Notes: generated from the letters alone by a model not told the origin. Shown: positions 14,771 to 22,576, counted from the first letter of the stretch. The stretch is DNA of 37,296 bases from an uncultured Clostridia bacterium (GCA_937892865.1 CALBJG010000186.1:1-37296), one strand, 5' to 3'. A program made the numbers and translations.

Positions 14771-14783
14771 CGAAACTTTTTCG
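14771..14783 (-). promoter_or_regulatory. Candidate operator CGAAA-AAG-TTTCG
   Basis: This is identical over 13 bases to the repeat at 2601-2613, in the same orientation relative to transcription. It is again exactly 12 nt upstream of the -35 box (14758). Confidence 0.5.
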
Positions 14784-14788
14784 AATTT

Positions 14789-14820
14789 AAAAACACGCTT
14801 CTAAATAGAAGCGTGTTTTT
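14789..14820 (-). terminator. Terminator of the gene at 14831-16969
   Basis: AAAACACGCTTCT and AGAAGCGTGTTTT pair around a short AT loop, with a T-run on either strand. It lies just after the stop codon of the minus-strand gene and separates the two large glycosidase-like genes into different transcripts. Confidence 0.85.
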
Positions 14821-14830
14821 TATAAATGGA

Positions 14831-16969
14831 TCATTCAGCGCAGACAGCCTCGGCAAAGGCTTTGCACATCTCTTCTTTGGAAATGTTGGCGCTGAAATAA
14901 TGCTTGTCCGCTACCGGCAGGCTGATGGCGCCGGGGGCGTAGGAAACGGCGTTTTTACCCAGGTCCGTTTCGTAAACGGAAGGGGCGTTCAGTTGCAGTT
15001 TCAAAATGCTCTTGCCGGTTTTGTGCCAGCAGGTCACATAGGACTTGCCCTTTCTCTCAAACCAGAAAGCGCTGACATTTTCATCGCCGCATTCGATCTG
15101 CTCATAGGGGACAAGTTCATATTCTCCCTGCTCGTTGATCAGCAGCGTATGCTCCTGCTTGGGGTCTCGCAGTGCTTCTTTTTGCTCCTCGGTCAGCCAC
15201 TTCTTCGCCCGAACATCTTCCCAGCGGCGCAGCACCTCGAAATTATCCTTGGTACGGGGGTTTTGGGTCAGCAGTTCGGTTTTTGCAACGGTTACGGTAA
15301 TGGGGCAGTTCCAGGCGGCGGCGCGGCTTGTGCCGAATTCATACATATCCGGCTGGATTTCCGGATTGTAGTTCCACCAGCCAAAGTTTACCCGGGTGTG
15401 GTCTGCCTGCAGTTGTTTTGCCTCCCGGAAGGGGAACTCTACCAGTTTTTCCTTAAATACCGGGTTGGGGAAGAAGTCAAAGGCATTACCGCCGGATATG
15501 ATGTGCCAACTGAAATGGGATTTGGCTGCGCCTTCATTGAAGATCGGCGCTGGGTGCAATCTGTCGTATATTTTCATTTGCGCTTTGGGAACGTAATACG
15601 CAAAGGGCTGATTTGTACCTTCAGCGCCGTCAAAGTAGTTGAAAGTAAAGCCCAAATTGTAAATGCGCGCCAACTTGTCGGCGATCTCATCCTGCAGGTC
15701 AGATTCCTGATCCACCATGATTGCGGTGGCATTGGATGTGGCAAAGTCCACAAGTCCGCCGATCAGACCGGCCTCTTTTGCACTGGCAGTGGTACCCCAC
15801 AGGCCCCGGGTACAACCCTCAAAACGCCAGGGCTTTTCGGTGGAGAAACGCTCATAGGCGATCATTTCCTTGCCAAACCGCAAAACCCGATATTTTTTAT
15901 TTGTAGGGCAAACAGCGGGGTTTTCCTCTACATAAATCGTGGTATCGGATTCAGTGATCGGACGGGCAAGGGTAAAATGCTTGGAAAGTAGCAGCCGGTG
16001 ATCCGGCACAGGGGTCACATAGCGGCTCTTGATACCGGCAAAGGTGTGCAGGAAGTGAAAACCGGGATTGATGCCGGCTGCCTTGACCTTTTCCAGAATA
16101 TCTTTCAAATCTTCATCACCGTTGGGATAACTGTCCAAATAATCGTAATCGCCGCAGTAATTGTAAGGGGGCTCTTCCTTGAACATGGAATAGTAGTAGA
16201 TCATCATATTCCGGAAACCGCCGGCTTTGGCGCAAGCGATGAAGGTGTCCGCATTATCCGGTGTAAGGAAAGGAACACGAAAGATAGACTGGTAGGTTCG
16301 CTCATCCCGGCGGCTGGCAACGCCCCGGGGCAGATCAAAGTCCTGCTCAAAGACATCCATACAGTCGAGAAAATCTTTACTGGGGCAAACCATTAAAGCG
16401 GCGGTAGTACCATAAAGTTTGATCTCTTTTTTTGCCTCGGCGTAAAGAATGCGGCATTTTGCCCGCTTTTCGGAATCCACCAAAGTTTCCAACATGGGGG
16501 CGATGACGCAGGCGCTCACTTCCTCGTCACTGACGATATTCAGCCATTCGCCAAACTTCTCTCTGTGCTTCAAGGGAAGTTGCAGCAGACGAAATGCAAC
16601 AGCAGGAGAGGAACTGGGATATACATCATTGTAGTCCTCTTCGCCCACAAAGAAATGCTCCAGGGTGAAGGTTATGTAGGGATCCGCGACCCGGAAACTT
16701 ACTACAGCTTCGTAAGGGATCTCTGCAAAGCCAACGATCAGTTTGCCATCTTCCTGACGGATGCGGTCTGCCTGATAGGTGGTGTATTTATTCATATGGG
16801 CAAGTTTAACTTCGTTATTGTGGGGACGAGCCTGGGAAACACTGAAAAGGGCAATTTCCTCCTCGGGAACAAGGAGTTCTTCCCCGGTAGCCTTGTAAAC
16901 AAGACTTTTGGCGACGCAGTTATCGCCGATGATCAGTTTTGTATACTTATTTTCAATGATGATATCCAT
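14831..16969 (-). CDS. Large uncharacterised glycosidase-like protein
   Basis: The 712-residue protein has an N-terminal beta domain (about 1-200), a probable TIM barrel (about 225-570) and a C-terminal beta domain. Barrel-like strand ends include FRNMMIYYYS, GFHFLHTF and FTFNYFDGAEG (D447 and E450 are candidate active-site acids). Between them is an insert (about 345-400) with the pattern F-x-G-C-T-R-G-x-x-G-T-x-A, a beta module also met in other secreted or phage proteins. I do not recognise a defined GH family. A GGGAGG site precedes ATG 16969. No signal peptide is seen. Its neighbours suggest work on the same glycan. Confidence 0.6.
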   Translation of the reverse strand: MDIIIENKYTKLIIGDNCVAKSLVYKATGEELLVPEEEIALFSVSQARPHNNEVKLAHMNKYTTYQADRIRQEDGKLIVGFAEIPYEAVVSFRVADPYITFTLEHFFVGEEDYNDVYPSSSPAVAFRLLQLPLKHREKFGEWLNIVSDEEVSACVIAPMLETLVDSEKRAKCRILYAEAKKEIKLYGTTAALMVCPSKDFLDCMDVFEQDFDLPRGVASRRDERTYQSIFRVPFLTPDNADTFIACAKAGGFRNMMIYYYSMFKEEPPYNYCGDYDYLDSYPNGDEDLKDILEKVKAAGINPGFHFLHTFAGIKSRYVTPVPDHRLLLSKHFTLARPITESDTTIYVEENPAVCPTNKKYRVLRFGKEMIAYERFSTEKPWRFEGCTRGLWGTTASAKEAGLIGGLVDFATSNATAIMVDQESDLQDEIADKLARIYNLGFTFNYFDGAEGTNQPFAYYVPKAQMKIYDRLHPAPIFNEGAAKSHFSWHIISGGNAFDFFPNPVFKEKLVEFPFREAKQLQADHTRVNFGWWNYNPEIQPDMYEFGTSRAAAWNCPITVTVAKTELLTQNPRTKDNFEVLRRWEDVRAKKWLTEEQKEALRDPKQEHTLLINEQGEYELVPYEQIECGDENVSAFWFERKGKSYVTCWHKTGKSILKLQLNAPSVYETDLGKNAVSYAPGAISLPVADKHYFSANISKEEMCKAFAEAVCAE

Positions 16970-16999
16970 ATATGATACCTCCCATCTTCTTATGGGTAC

Positions 17000-17027
17000 A
17001 ATATACTATATTTCTGACTATTTGCAA
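17000..17027 (-). promoter_or_regulatory. Probable promoter of the gene at 14831-16969
   Basis: Minus strand: TTGCAA (17027-17022), 16 nt, TATATT (17005-17000). No CGAAA-N3-TTTCG repeat is found at the expected place. Confidence 0.5.
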
Positions 17028-17068
17028 GGGGTTCCGGGGAAATATTTATTGAAACGATTAAAACGCAA

Positions 17069-17099
17069 AAAATCCCGGAGAATTTTTCTCCGGGATTTT
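17069..17099 (-). terminator. Terminator of pgsA
   Basis: AAAATCCCGGAGAA and TTCTCCGGGATTTT form a stem just after the pgsA stop, with a T-run on the minus strand. Confidence 0.88.
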
Positions 17100-17102
17100 G
17101 AA

Positions 17103-17693
17103 CTATTGATCGTTATTGTCGTTGATCGCCTGGAAACGGGATGCTTTGCGCAGGTATGTGACCACATAGTCCACAAAGGAAATGAGCATAAATACGATAT
17201 CTACCATAACGATCCAGAAGATCGCTGTGTCGGAAAGATCGGGCATCAGCACCATCAGGATCAAACTGACAAACAGAATCGTTGTGCAGATCTTACCGGT
17301 GATCAGCGCGCCTTTGAGCATAATGCCCTTACGCAGATTGATACCCCCGGCGATCAGCTGAAAACTCTCCTTAATGACAAACAGAACGACCAAATGCCAC
17401 AGTACCGGGTAGTTCGATGCCAGACACAAGATCAGTGTAAACTGTGTGATCTTGTCAGCAAGCGGGTCCAGGATCTTTCCCAGGGTGGAGATCATATTAA
17501 AATGTCTTGCGATCTTTCCGTCGATCAAGTCTGTCAGACAGGACACCGCCAAAATTGCGGCGGCAATGAAATAGTCTGTGTTGTTCCGCGCATTGAGATA
17601 AATTACAATGTACACCGGGATCAGGATCAGACGAAACAGACTTAAAAGATTGGGGATCGTCAGTATTTCTTTCTTCCAGTTTTTTATAGGCAT
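17103..17693 (-). CDS. pgsA: CDP-alcohol phosphatidyltransferase, PgsA-like
   Basis: The 196-residue membrane enzyme probably joins CDP-diacylglycerol and glycerol-3-phosphate to make phosphatidylglycerol-phosphate. It has the family signature D-x-x-D-G-x-x-A-R-x8-G-x3-D-x3-D in TDLIDGKIAR ... GKILDPLADK, and four to six hydrophobic segments. ATG 17693 is preferred because GGAGGA lies 7 nt before it; an earlier in-frame codon at 17726 has no ribosome site. It has its own promoter and terminator. Cardiolipin or phosphatidylinositol-type substrates cannot be fully excluded. Confidence 0.85.
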   Translation of the reverse strand: MPIKNWKKEILTIPNLLSLFRLILIPVYIVIYLNARNNTDYFIAAAILAVSCLTDLIDGKIARHFNMISTLGKILDPLADKITQFTLILCLASNYPVLWHLVVLFVIKESFQLIAGGINLRKGIMLKGALITGKICTTILFVSLILMVLMPDLSDTAIFWIVMVDIVFMLISFVDYVVTYLRKASRFQAINDNNDQ

Positions 17694-17738
17694 CGTATTT
17701 TCCTCCGGCCAGGCGTTGCCCGCCATTTCTTTCTATCT

Positions 17739-17766
17739 ATTATAGTCTATTTTCAGATTGAATCAA
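17739..17766 (-). promoter_or_regulatory. Promoter of pgsA
   Basis: Minus strand: TTGATT (17766-17761), 16 nt, TATAAT (17744-17739). Confidence 0.6.
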
Positions 17767-17831
17767 GGCTATTTTGTGACCAAATGGCTCTTTTTTGAAA
17801 AAAAGTTGGAAATTTTTTGTTAAGAAACGTA

Positions 17832-18377
17832 TTATTCTGTTTCTCTGCGCTGCACCTCATGATGATGGGCATTAAGAGAGAACTGATGGACCAACTGTTT
17901 CCAGGTGATCTTATCCAGTTCTCCGGTTTGCGGCAGATCAGAGAGCAACTGAAATGCAGTCAGGGCTTTTGCGGTGCTTTCGTCCAAAACACCACTGTGG
18001 TCGGGACGGTTGATGGCAGGATGATCGTTGGACAGTTGGGTCAGCAGACTTTGCAAGAGATAAATGTAAGGGCTGCTTTCCCCAAGACGGAACACTTTGC
18101 CCGGGTCCATAATGATCTCAATGGGTTCTGCTTTGCCCACCCGGATCAATGCCGGCTCATACCCGGCAACGATCAATTCCCAGGTTATTTGGTCTGCAAT
18201 GCCGGTGACCGGCAATCCGTTCTGCCTCTGAAAAGCGGATACTGCGTGCATTGTGGTCGGTCCGTAAATGCCATCGGGAACAACAGTGGGTAAGCGGCTG
18301 TCATCTTCCGCCAAAACACGGAGCATCGTCTGCAAACTCCGCACCGGCTGCCCAACAAAAGATTCCGGGGGTCTCAT
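17832..18377 (-). CDS. Peptidoglycan-binding protein with two PG_binding_1 domains
   Basis: The 181-residue protein consists of two PG_binding_1 modules, about residues 10-72 and 97-165. Each has the typical L-Q-x-x-L segment, a DG-(I/V)-(Y/F)-G or SGVLD turn, A-V-x-x-F-Q and a final G-x-(A/L)-D-x-x-T-W. No catalytic domain or signal peptide is visible. The start ATG overlaps the stop of the upstream gene by 4 bp, so it is the last gene of a three-gene operon. The partners suggest attachment to the spore cortex or wall; the exact role is unknown. The AT-rich stretch after the stop holds only a weak possible terminator. Confidence 0.85.
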   Translation of the reverse strand: MRPPESFVGQPVRSLQTMLRVLAEDDSRLPTVVPDGIYGPTTMHAVSAFQRQNGLPVTGIADQITWELIVAGYEPALIRVGKAEPIEIIMDPGKVFRLGESSPYIYLLQSLLTQLSNDHPAINRPDHSGVLDESTAKALTAFQLLSDLPQTGELDKITWKQLVHQFSLNAHHHEVQRRETE

Positions 18378-19585
18378 CTTACCACCTCCTGAGAAACCGC
18401 GTCCTGAGAGCCAATGCTCAAATCTCTGCCCGGGAATTGGGTCATTGTGGATGTTCTTGCATAGTTGATATTGCGCCCGTTTGTGGCGCCGGGGAAGGTC
18501 TCACCACTGCGAAAGACGGCGTTTTCAATACCGGAAAACTGATCGTATATCTTATCCCAGGTCTGCTGACCCACAGTGCCGGTCTCCGGCAGGCCAAACC
18601 TTCGCTGGGCTGCCAATACTGCCGCACGGGTAGCGCTGCCGTAAATGCCGTCAATGGTCAGCGGCGGTATGGTGGAAATGTAAGCGGAGAGTACCGAAAG
18701 CATATACTGCAAATGCCGTACTTTTTCTCCCGTGTCACCGACCTGCAATCCGCCCGGGGGCGCCCACTCAATATTGTAGAATCGCTGCCCCTGGCTGCGC
18801 AGTTCAGAAAGCCGGGTCACAGCGGTATAAAGCCGCACAATGGCATACCAGGTGGCCCTGCCTACAATGCCGTCCACACTAAGACCGAACACTTCCTGAA
18901 ATTTCCGTACAGTGGCTTCCGTCCGGGGACCGAAGATCCCATCTGCAGCGGGGATCTTGGGAATGGCAGGATAACTTTGGGCGATGCGGTTTAATGCAAC
19001 CTGCAATACTACCACATTCGGTCCGGTACTGCCCCGGCGCAGGGGTGTACCGGGATAGGAAGAGGTGATGCCCCGCACCGGCGCATTGACCACCGTTTCC
19101 ACATCCCCGTAATAACTGCGGATGATCTGATCGGAATTATACCCCTGCTGGGCAAGATTCTGGCTGCCCCACTGACTTAACCCTTCGCAGGTGACCGTGG
19201 TGCCGTTGCAGAATTTGGCAGCCAGAGGTTCCACAAATCCCGGACGGCGCAAATAGTCGTTAAACAGTTCGTCAACCAGCCGGGAAACATTCTCAAAATA
19301 ACTTCTGCCGTTTACAAAATACTGGTCATAGGCGGTGGAATTGGTGATATCAAAATCATAGCCCCGACTGCGGTAAAACTCCGTATACACCCGGTTCAGG
19401 GCGAAGGATACGATGGCAAGAATGTTTGCCCGCAGGGCGCTTTCATCCCAGGTGGGATAGATCTCGCTGGAAGCGACATTTTTCACATAGTCCACGAAGG
19501 GAACGGTCACATTGGCGGCGTTAGAGGAGGGGGGACCCAAGTGGACGGTGATATTCTGGGGTACATAAGGAACGACCGGTGGCAT
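18374..19585 (-). CDS. SpoIID-like domain protein with two peptidoglycan-binding domains
   Basis: The 403-residue protein has an N-terminal SpoIID/LytB-like domain (about 30-165). DESALRANILAIVSFALN around E48 matches the E-A-L-K-A-Q helix with the SpoIID catalytic Glu. C126 and C133 precede EGLSQWGSQNLAQQGY, which matches the SpoIID M-S-Q-(W/Y)-G block. Two PG_binding_1 modules follow (about 183-260 and 287-350). SpoIID strips glycan strands during engulfment; this cytosolic-looking form without a signal peptide more likely belongs to the spore coat or cortex, as an inference. It lies 12 nt after the upstream gene and overlaps the next by 4 bp. Confidence 0.82.
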   Translation of the reverse strand: MPPVVPYVPQNITVHLGPPSSNAANVTVPFVDYVKNVASSEIYPTWDESALRANILAIVSFALNRVYTEFYRSRGYDFDITNSTAYDQYFVNGRSYFENVSRLVDELFNDYLRRPGFVEPLAAKFCNGTTVTCEGLSQWGSQNLAQQGYNSDQIIRSYYGDVETVVNAPVRGITSSYPGTPLRRGSTGPNVVVLQVALNRIAQSYPAIPKIPAADGIFGPRTEATVRKFQEVFGLSVDGIVGRATWYAIVRLYTAVTRLSELRSQGQRFYNIEWAPPGGLQVGDTGEKVRHLQYMLSVLSAYISTIPPLTIDGIYGSATRAAVLAAQRRFGLPETGTVGQQTWDKIYDQFSGIENAVFRSGETFPGATNGRNINYARTSTMTQFPGRDLSIGSQDAVSQEVVR

Positions 19586-19597
19586 TTTGACCCCTCC

Positions 19598-19981
19598 TTA
19601 CAAGTTTTGCGGCGGGGTATCAAATATTTCCGCCTGGTTCCAATACTGGGGAAGTTCCGACAGAGGTATCATCTCCAAATTCTGGTCGGTCACTGTGTCC
19701 GGGAAAACCTGCAGATTTTCAATAATGATCTCCTCAAAATCCTCTTTTCTGGCGTAAAGATTCACCGTGGCAAAGGGGATGATACCGGTGTTAGGGGTCT
19801 GCCCCGCGGAAAGATCCGGTACGCGAATGGAAATAGGGGAATCCAGCGTTCCACTGCGGTTGGTAAGACGCATAGCGATGGCCGCTCCGGAGGCATCGGT
19901 GACGGTCACCGCCACATCTTTCAGCGGGATCCTTGCGTAACTTGCATAAGCGCGAACCTGTATGTAGCCTGTTGAAGCCAG
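19598..19981 (-). CDS. Small beta-domain protein of the spore-type operon, probable CTG start
   Basis: The protein of about 127 residues has a carboxypeptidase-regulatory/Ig-like beta pattern (TGYIQVRAY, IPLKDVAVTVTD, MRLTNRSG). The only ATG/GTG-type start with a long frame is GTG 19915, but it has no ribosome site. The frame stays open upstream to a TGA at 19999-19997. AAAGGAGG (19997-19990) lies 8 nt before a CTG at 19981, which restores the TGYIQVRAY strand that completes the domain. I therefore take CTG 19981. It is the first gene of the operon with the SpoIID-like and peptidoglycan-binding genes. Function is unknown. Confidence 0.65.
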   Translation of the reverse strand: MASTGYIQVRAYASYARIPLKDVAVTVTDASGAAIAMRLTNRSGTLDSPISIRVPDLSAGQTPNTGIIPFATVNLYARKEDFEEIIIENLQVFPDTVTDQNLEMIPLSELPQYWNQAEIFDTPPQNL

Positions 19982-20009
19982 ACAGATCTCCTCCTTTCAG
20001 ATTTCTTAT

Positions 20010-20037
20010 TATGCTATGCCGGTATCCGGTAAAACGT
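20010..20037 (-). promoter_or_regulatory. Sigma-K-like promoter of the spore-type operon
   Basis: Minus strand: AC (20037-20036), 17 nt, CATAGCATA (20018-20010), fitting the Bacillus sigma-K pattern AC-N16/17-CATA-N3-TA. No good sigma-A promoter is seen. The transcript would start just before the AAAGGAGG site. The motif has low information content. Confidence 0.4.
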
Positions 20038-20038
20038 G

Positions 20039-20087
20039 CGCAGGCCACAAAAAGCAAATCATCAAGATCTGTATTTTGTGACCTGCG
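20039..20087 (-). repeat. Inverted repeat after the gene at 20097-20525
   Basis: CGCAGG-x-CACAAAA arms (20039-20052 and 20074-20087) pair over 14 bp around a 21-nt loop. The one deviation is a G-U pair on the minus strand but a C-A mismatch on the plus strand, which supports a minus-strand RNA structure. No T-run follows, so it is not a standard terminator. Confidence 0.5.
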
Positions 20088-20096
20088 GTGCAGAGA

Positions 20097-20525
20097 TCAC
20101 AGAAATCCCTGCATTTGAATGATATTTGCCCGCTCGCAATCCAAAAGCCGCTGCCCCAGTGTGCAGACACGGTTGTCGGACCCCGGATAGCGGTGTAAGT
20201 TTTTCAGGGATTTGATCATCCCTCTCGTGTTGCCATTGATCATCATTGCCGCGATTTTGGAGTCCCGGTCACGACCTTGCAGGCGTACTTTGGACATAAC
20301 CGCCGCCATCCGTTTTGCCGTAGGATCCAGTGTTTCCGGATCCCAGCCCCGGGAGGCGGCAATGGCGTAAGCCTCCCGCTCAATGGCGTCATATTCGGAA
20401 AGTTGTGAGCGCAAAACGCCTTTCAGTTCTGTGCGAACCGCTTTGTCCATCACACTGCGGATGCCGGTTTGACCCATTTGGGCAGTCTTTAGCACACTGA
20501 AGAGTAAGTCTTTGTTGCTTTTCAT
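20097..20525 (-). CDS. Small all-helical protein, paralogue of the gene at 2128-2562
   Basis: The 142-residue protein is predicted to be all helix and soluble. It shares length and order of conserved segments with the product of 2128-2562: G-I-R-S-V near residue 21, TELKGVL near 32, IAAMMINGNTRGMIKSLKNL near 90-109, a KLL/RLLDCE helix and the ending QMQGFL. The family seems common in this group of clostridia, but no function is known to me. It lies beside the spore-type operon and diverges from asnB. A GCATA-N17-CATAGTG element upstream could be a forespore-type promoter, which is weak evidence. The ribosome site (GGTGAT) is poor. Confidence 0.75.
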   Translation of the reverse strand: MKSNKDLLFSVLKTAQMGQTGIRSVMDKAVRTELKGVLRSQLSEYDAIEREAYAIAASRGWDPETLDPTAKRMAAVMSKVRLQGRDRDSKIAAMMINGNTRGMIKSLKNLHRYPGSDNRVCTLGQRLLDCERANIIQMQGFL

Positions 20526-20570
20526 TTTTCATCACCATTTACACTATGCCCACACCGTTTTTTTCTATGC

Positions 20571-20597
20571 ACCGAAAACCAGATGGCGCATAGAATA
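20571..20597 (+). promoter_or_regulatory. Sigma-K-like promoter of asnB
   Basis: AC (20571-20572), 16 nt, CATAGAATA (20589-20597). It fits AC-N16/17-CATA-N3-TA, and no convincing sigma-A promoter exists in the 96-nt gap. Confidence 0.4.
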
Positions 20598-20621
20598 TAG
20601 GTAGGAAAGGAGATGGTGATT

Positions 20622-22442
20622 ATGTGCGCCATAGCCGGAATGATCGGACTTCCTGCGGAAGAGGGCATTGTAAAGAAAATGCTCACCACAATGGCGAAAA
20701 GAGGTCCGGATGCTTCCGATTTTCATTTCATACCCGACGGTTGCCTGCTCCATACCCGCCTTGCGGTCATTGACCCGGCAGGTGGACATCAGCCGATGAT
20801 ATTAAAATGGCGGCAGGAGACATACACACTGGTTTATAACGGCGAACTTTATAATACGGAGGAGATCCGCCGGGAACTTTGCGCTTTGGGACATACCTTT
20901 GAAGGCCACTCGGATACGGAGGTGGTACTTCACGCTTATGCCCGGTGGGGGGAAGAGTGCCTGCACCGGTTTAATGGTATATTTGCCTTTGCCGTATGGG
21001 AACAGCAGAAAAAGCGGCTGTTTTTGGCAAGGGACAGAATGGGTGTCAAGCCGCTGTTTTATAAACGCCACCGGGGTGGCTTGCTGTTTGCTTCGGAACT
21101 CAAGACGATCCTTGCCTATCCCAAGGTAGAAGCCCAACTGGATGAAAATGGCGCAGGGGAGATACTGCTGCTGGGACCGGGACGCACACCGGGCAGCGGC
21201 GTTTTTCGTGGGATAGAGGAACTGCGCCCCGGGTGTTGCGGCTGTTTTGAAGATGGAAAATGGATATGGCGGCAGTATTGGAAACTCCGGGACCGGGAAC
21301 ACAGGGAGAACTTTGATCAAACCGCAGAGCAGGTGCGTTTTCTGGTTACCGATGCCATTCGCAGACAGATGGTCTCCGATGTGCCATTGGGGACATTTTT
21401 GTCCGGAGGCCTGGATTCCAGCCTGATCACAGCGGTCTGCGCGGCAAAAAGAGCAGAGCGGGGAGAGCGGCTATCCACATTCTCTCTGGACTATGCCAAT
21501 AACGACCGGTATTTCAAGCCGGAAAAATTCCAGCCGGCCGCGGATACGGCCTATATCCAAATTATGCAACAAGCCTTGAACACAAGACCTTATTGGACGG
21601 TGCTGACACCGGAAGATCTGACCGGCGCGTTGGAGCAGGCGACCATAGCAAGAGATCTGCCGGGTATGGCAGATGTGGATTTTTCTCTGCTGGTTTTCTG
21701 CGGCGATATCCGCAAGCAAGTAAAAGTTGCGCTGTCCGGAGAGTGCGCCGATGAGATATTCGGCGGTTATCCCTGGTATCGGGACCCGGAGATCCGGGCG
21801 CGGGCAGGTTTCCCCTGGGCGCAGAACACAGCCTACCGGGCATCGTTTTTGTCACCGTATTTTGCCGGAAAGATCGACCCGGAGGACTTTGTAAACAGCC
21901 GCTATCAAGAAACAGTTGAGGAAAGCGATATTCTCCCCGGTACATCCCCCCAGGAACGGCGTATGAAAGAAATGGTGAACTTAAATCAAAACTGGTTTAT
22001 GCAGACACTTTTAGACCGGAAAGACAGGATGAGTATGTACCACGGTTTAGAGGTCAGAGTGCCATTTTGTGATTACCGTATTGCGGAATATCTTTACGGC
22101 GTTCCCTGGGGATATAAAGACTATCAGGGCAGGGAAAAGGGGCTTTTGCGTTACGCAATGGCAGGCTGCCTGCCACCGGAAGTCCTGGAAAGAAAGAAAA
22201 GTCCCTATCCCAAAACGTATGACCCTCATTATTTGGAACTGGTCAGTGAAATGCTCCGGCAGGTGCTGACAGAGAAAGACGCGCCCATCTTCCAGTTGGT
22301 CAATAAAAAAGCCCTGGAGGGACTTTTGACAGCAGAGTACCAGTGGCCCTGGTACGGTCAACTGATGCGTGTTCCCCAAACCATTGCCTATATGCTCCAG
22401 ATCAATTACTGGCTGAAAGCATACCGGGTGCAGGTGGTATAG
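20622..22442 (+). CDS. asnB: Asparagine synthase (glutamine-hydrolysing)
   Basis: The 606-residue enzyme makes asparagine from aspartate, ATP and glutamine. After Met1 removal the amide-cleaving Cys2 starts the N-terminal amidotransferase domain (MCAIAG, then RGPDASD, YNGELYN, GHSDTEV). The synthetase domain has the ATP-binding loop FLSGGLDSS near residue 260 and GECADEIFGGYPWY later. ATG 20622 is required for Cys2 and has AAAGGAG 9 nt upstream; GTG 20613 would bury the Cys. The gene diverges from spore-type genes and has a sigma-K-like promoter, which recalls the sporulation-linked asparagine synthetase AsnO of Bacillus subtilis. A sporulation role here is an inference. Confidence 0.92.
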   Translation: MCAIAGMIGLPAEEGIVKKMLTTMAKRGPDASDFHFIPDGCLLHTRLAVIDPAGGHQPMILKWRQETYTLVYNGELYNTEEIRRELCALGHTFEGHSDTEVVLHAYARWGEECLHRFNGIFAFAVWEQQKKRLFLARDRMGVKPLFYKRHRGGLLFASELKTILAYPKVEAQLDENGAGEILLLGPGRTPGSGVFRGIEELRPGCCGCFEDGKWIWRQYWKLRDREHRENFDQTAEQVRFLVTDAIRRQMVSDVPLGTFLSGGLDSSLITAVCAAKRAERGERLSTFSLDYANNDRYFKPEKFQPAADTAYIQIMQQALNTRPYWTVLTPEDLTGALEQATIARDLPGMADVDFSLLVFCGDIRKQVKVALSGECADEIFGGYPWYRDPEIRARAGFPWAQNTAYRASFLSPYFAGKIDPEDFVNSRYQETVEESDILPGTSPQERRMKEMVNLNQNWFMQTLLDRKDRMSMYHGLEVRVPFCDYRIAEYLYGVPWGYKDYQGREKGLLRYAMAGCLPPEVLERKKSPYPKTYDPHYLELVSEMLRQVLTEKDAPIFQLVNKKALEGLLTAEYQWPWYGQLMRVPQTIAYMLQINYWLKAYRVQVV

Positions 22443-22494
22443 TACCTATAACACTGTGCAAAGTGCTGTAAAAATCCCGGTGTAAAAGCCAATA

Positions 22495-22537
22495 TCTCCC
22501 ACGGATGGACGAATGTGCGTTCCGTGGGAGACTTTTT
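22495..22537 (+). terminator. Terminator of asnB
   Basis: TCTCCCACGGA (22495-22505) pairs perfectly with TCCGTGGGAGA (22521-22531), followed by C and TTTTT. It directly abuts the next promoter. Confidence 0.85.
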
Positions 22538-22538
22538 G

Positions 22539-22566
22539 TTGACAAAATCTATAAAACAAGTATAAT
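22539..22566 (+). promoter_or_regulatory. Promoter of the citrate-to-oxoglutarate operon
   Basis: TTGACA (22539-22544), 16 nt, TATAAT (22561-22566), both boxes perfect. The transcript should begin near 22573. Confidence 0.8.
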
Positions 22567-22576
22567 TGTATACAAT
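22565..22576 (+). promoter_or_regulatory. Probable GntR/FCD operator
   Basis: ATTGTATACAAT is a perfect 12-bp palindrome. Its core T-x-GT-N-N-AC-x-A fits sites of the FadR/FCD branch of GntR regulators. It overlaps the end of the -10 box and the expected start of transcription, so binding would block the promoter. A regulator of this branch is the second gene of the operon. Confidence 0.6.

Noticed and set aside
14726..15991. Long open frame (421 codons) on the plus strand
   Set aside because: Antisense to the gene at 14831-16969, and it starts inside the promoter region of another gene.
16970..17060. CGAAA-N3-TTTCG operator before the gene at 14831-16969
   Set aside because: No matching repeat is found 12 nt upstream of its -35 box, so this gene is not included in the proposed regulon.
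17048..17066. Possible catabolite (cre) site, TTGAAACGATTAAAACG
   Set aside because: The spacing of the central CG does not fit the cre consensus, and it lies upstream of the promoter next to a terminator.
19791..20057. 88-codon minus-strand frame overlapping the small beta-domain gene
   Set aside because: Out of frame with the conserved domain; its translation shows no pattern, and the sigma-K-like promoter lies inside it.
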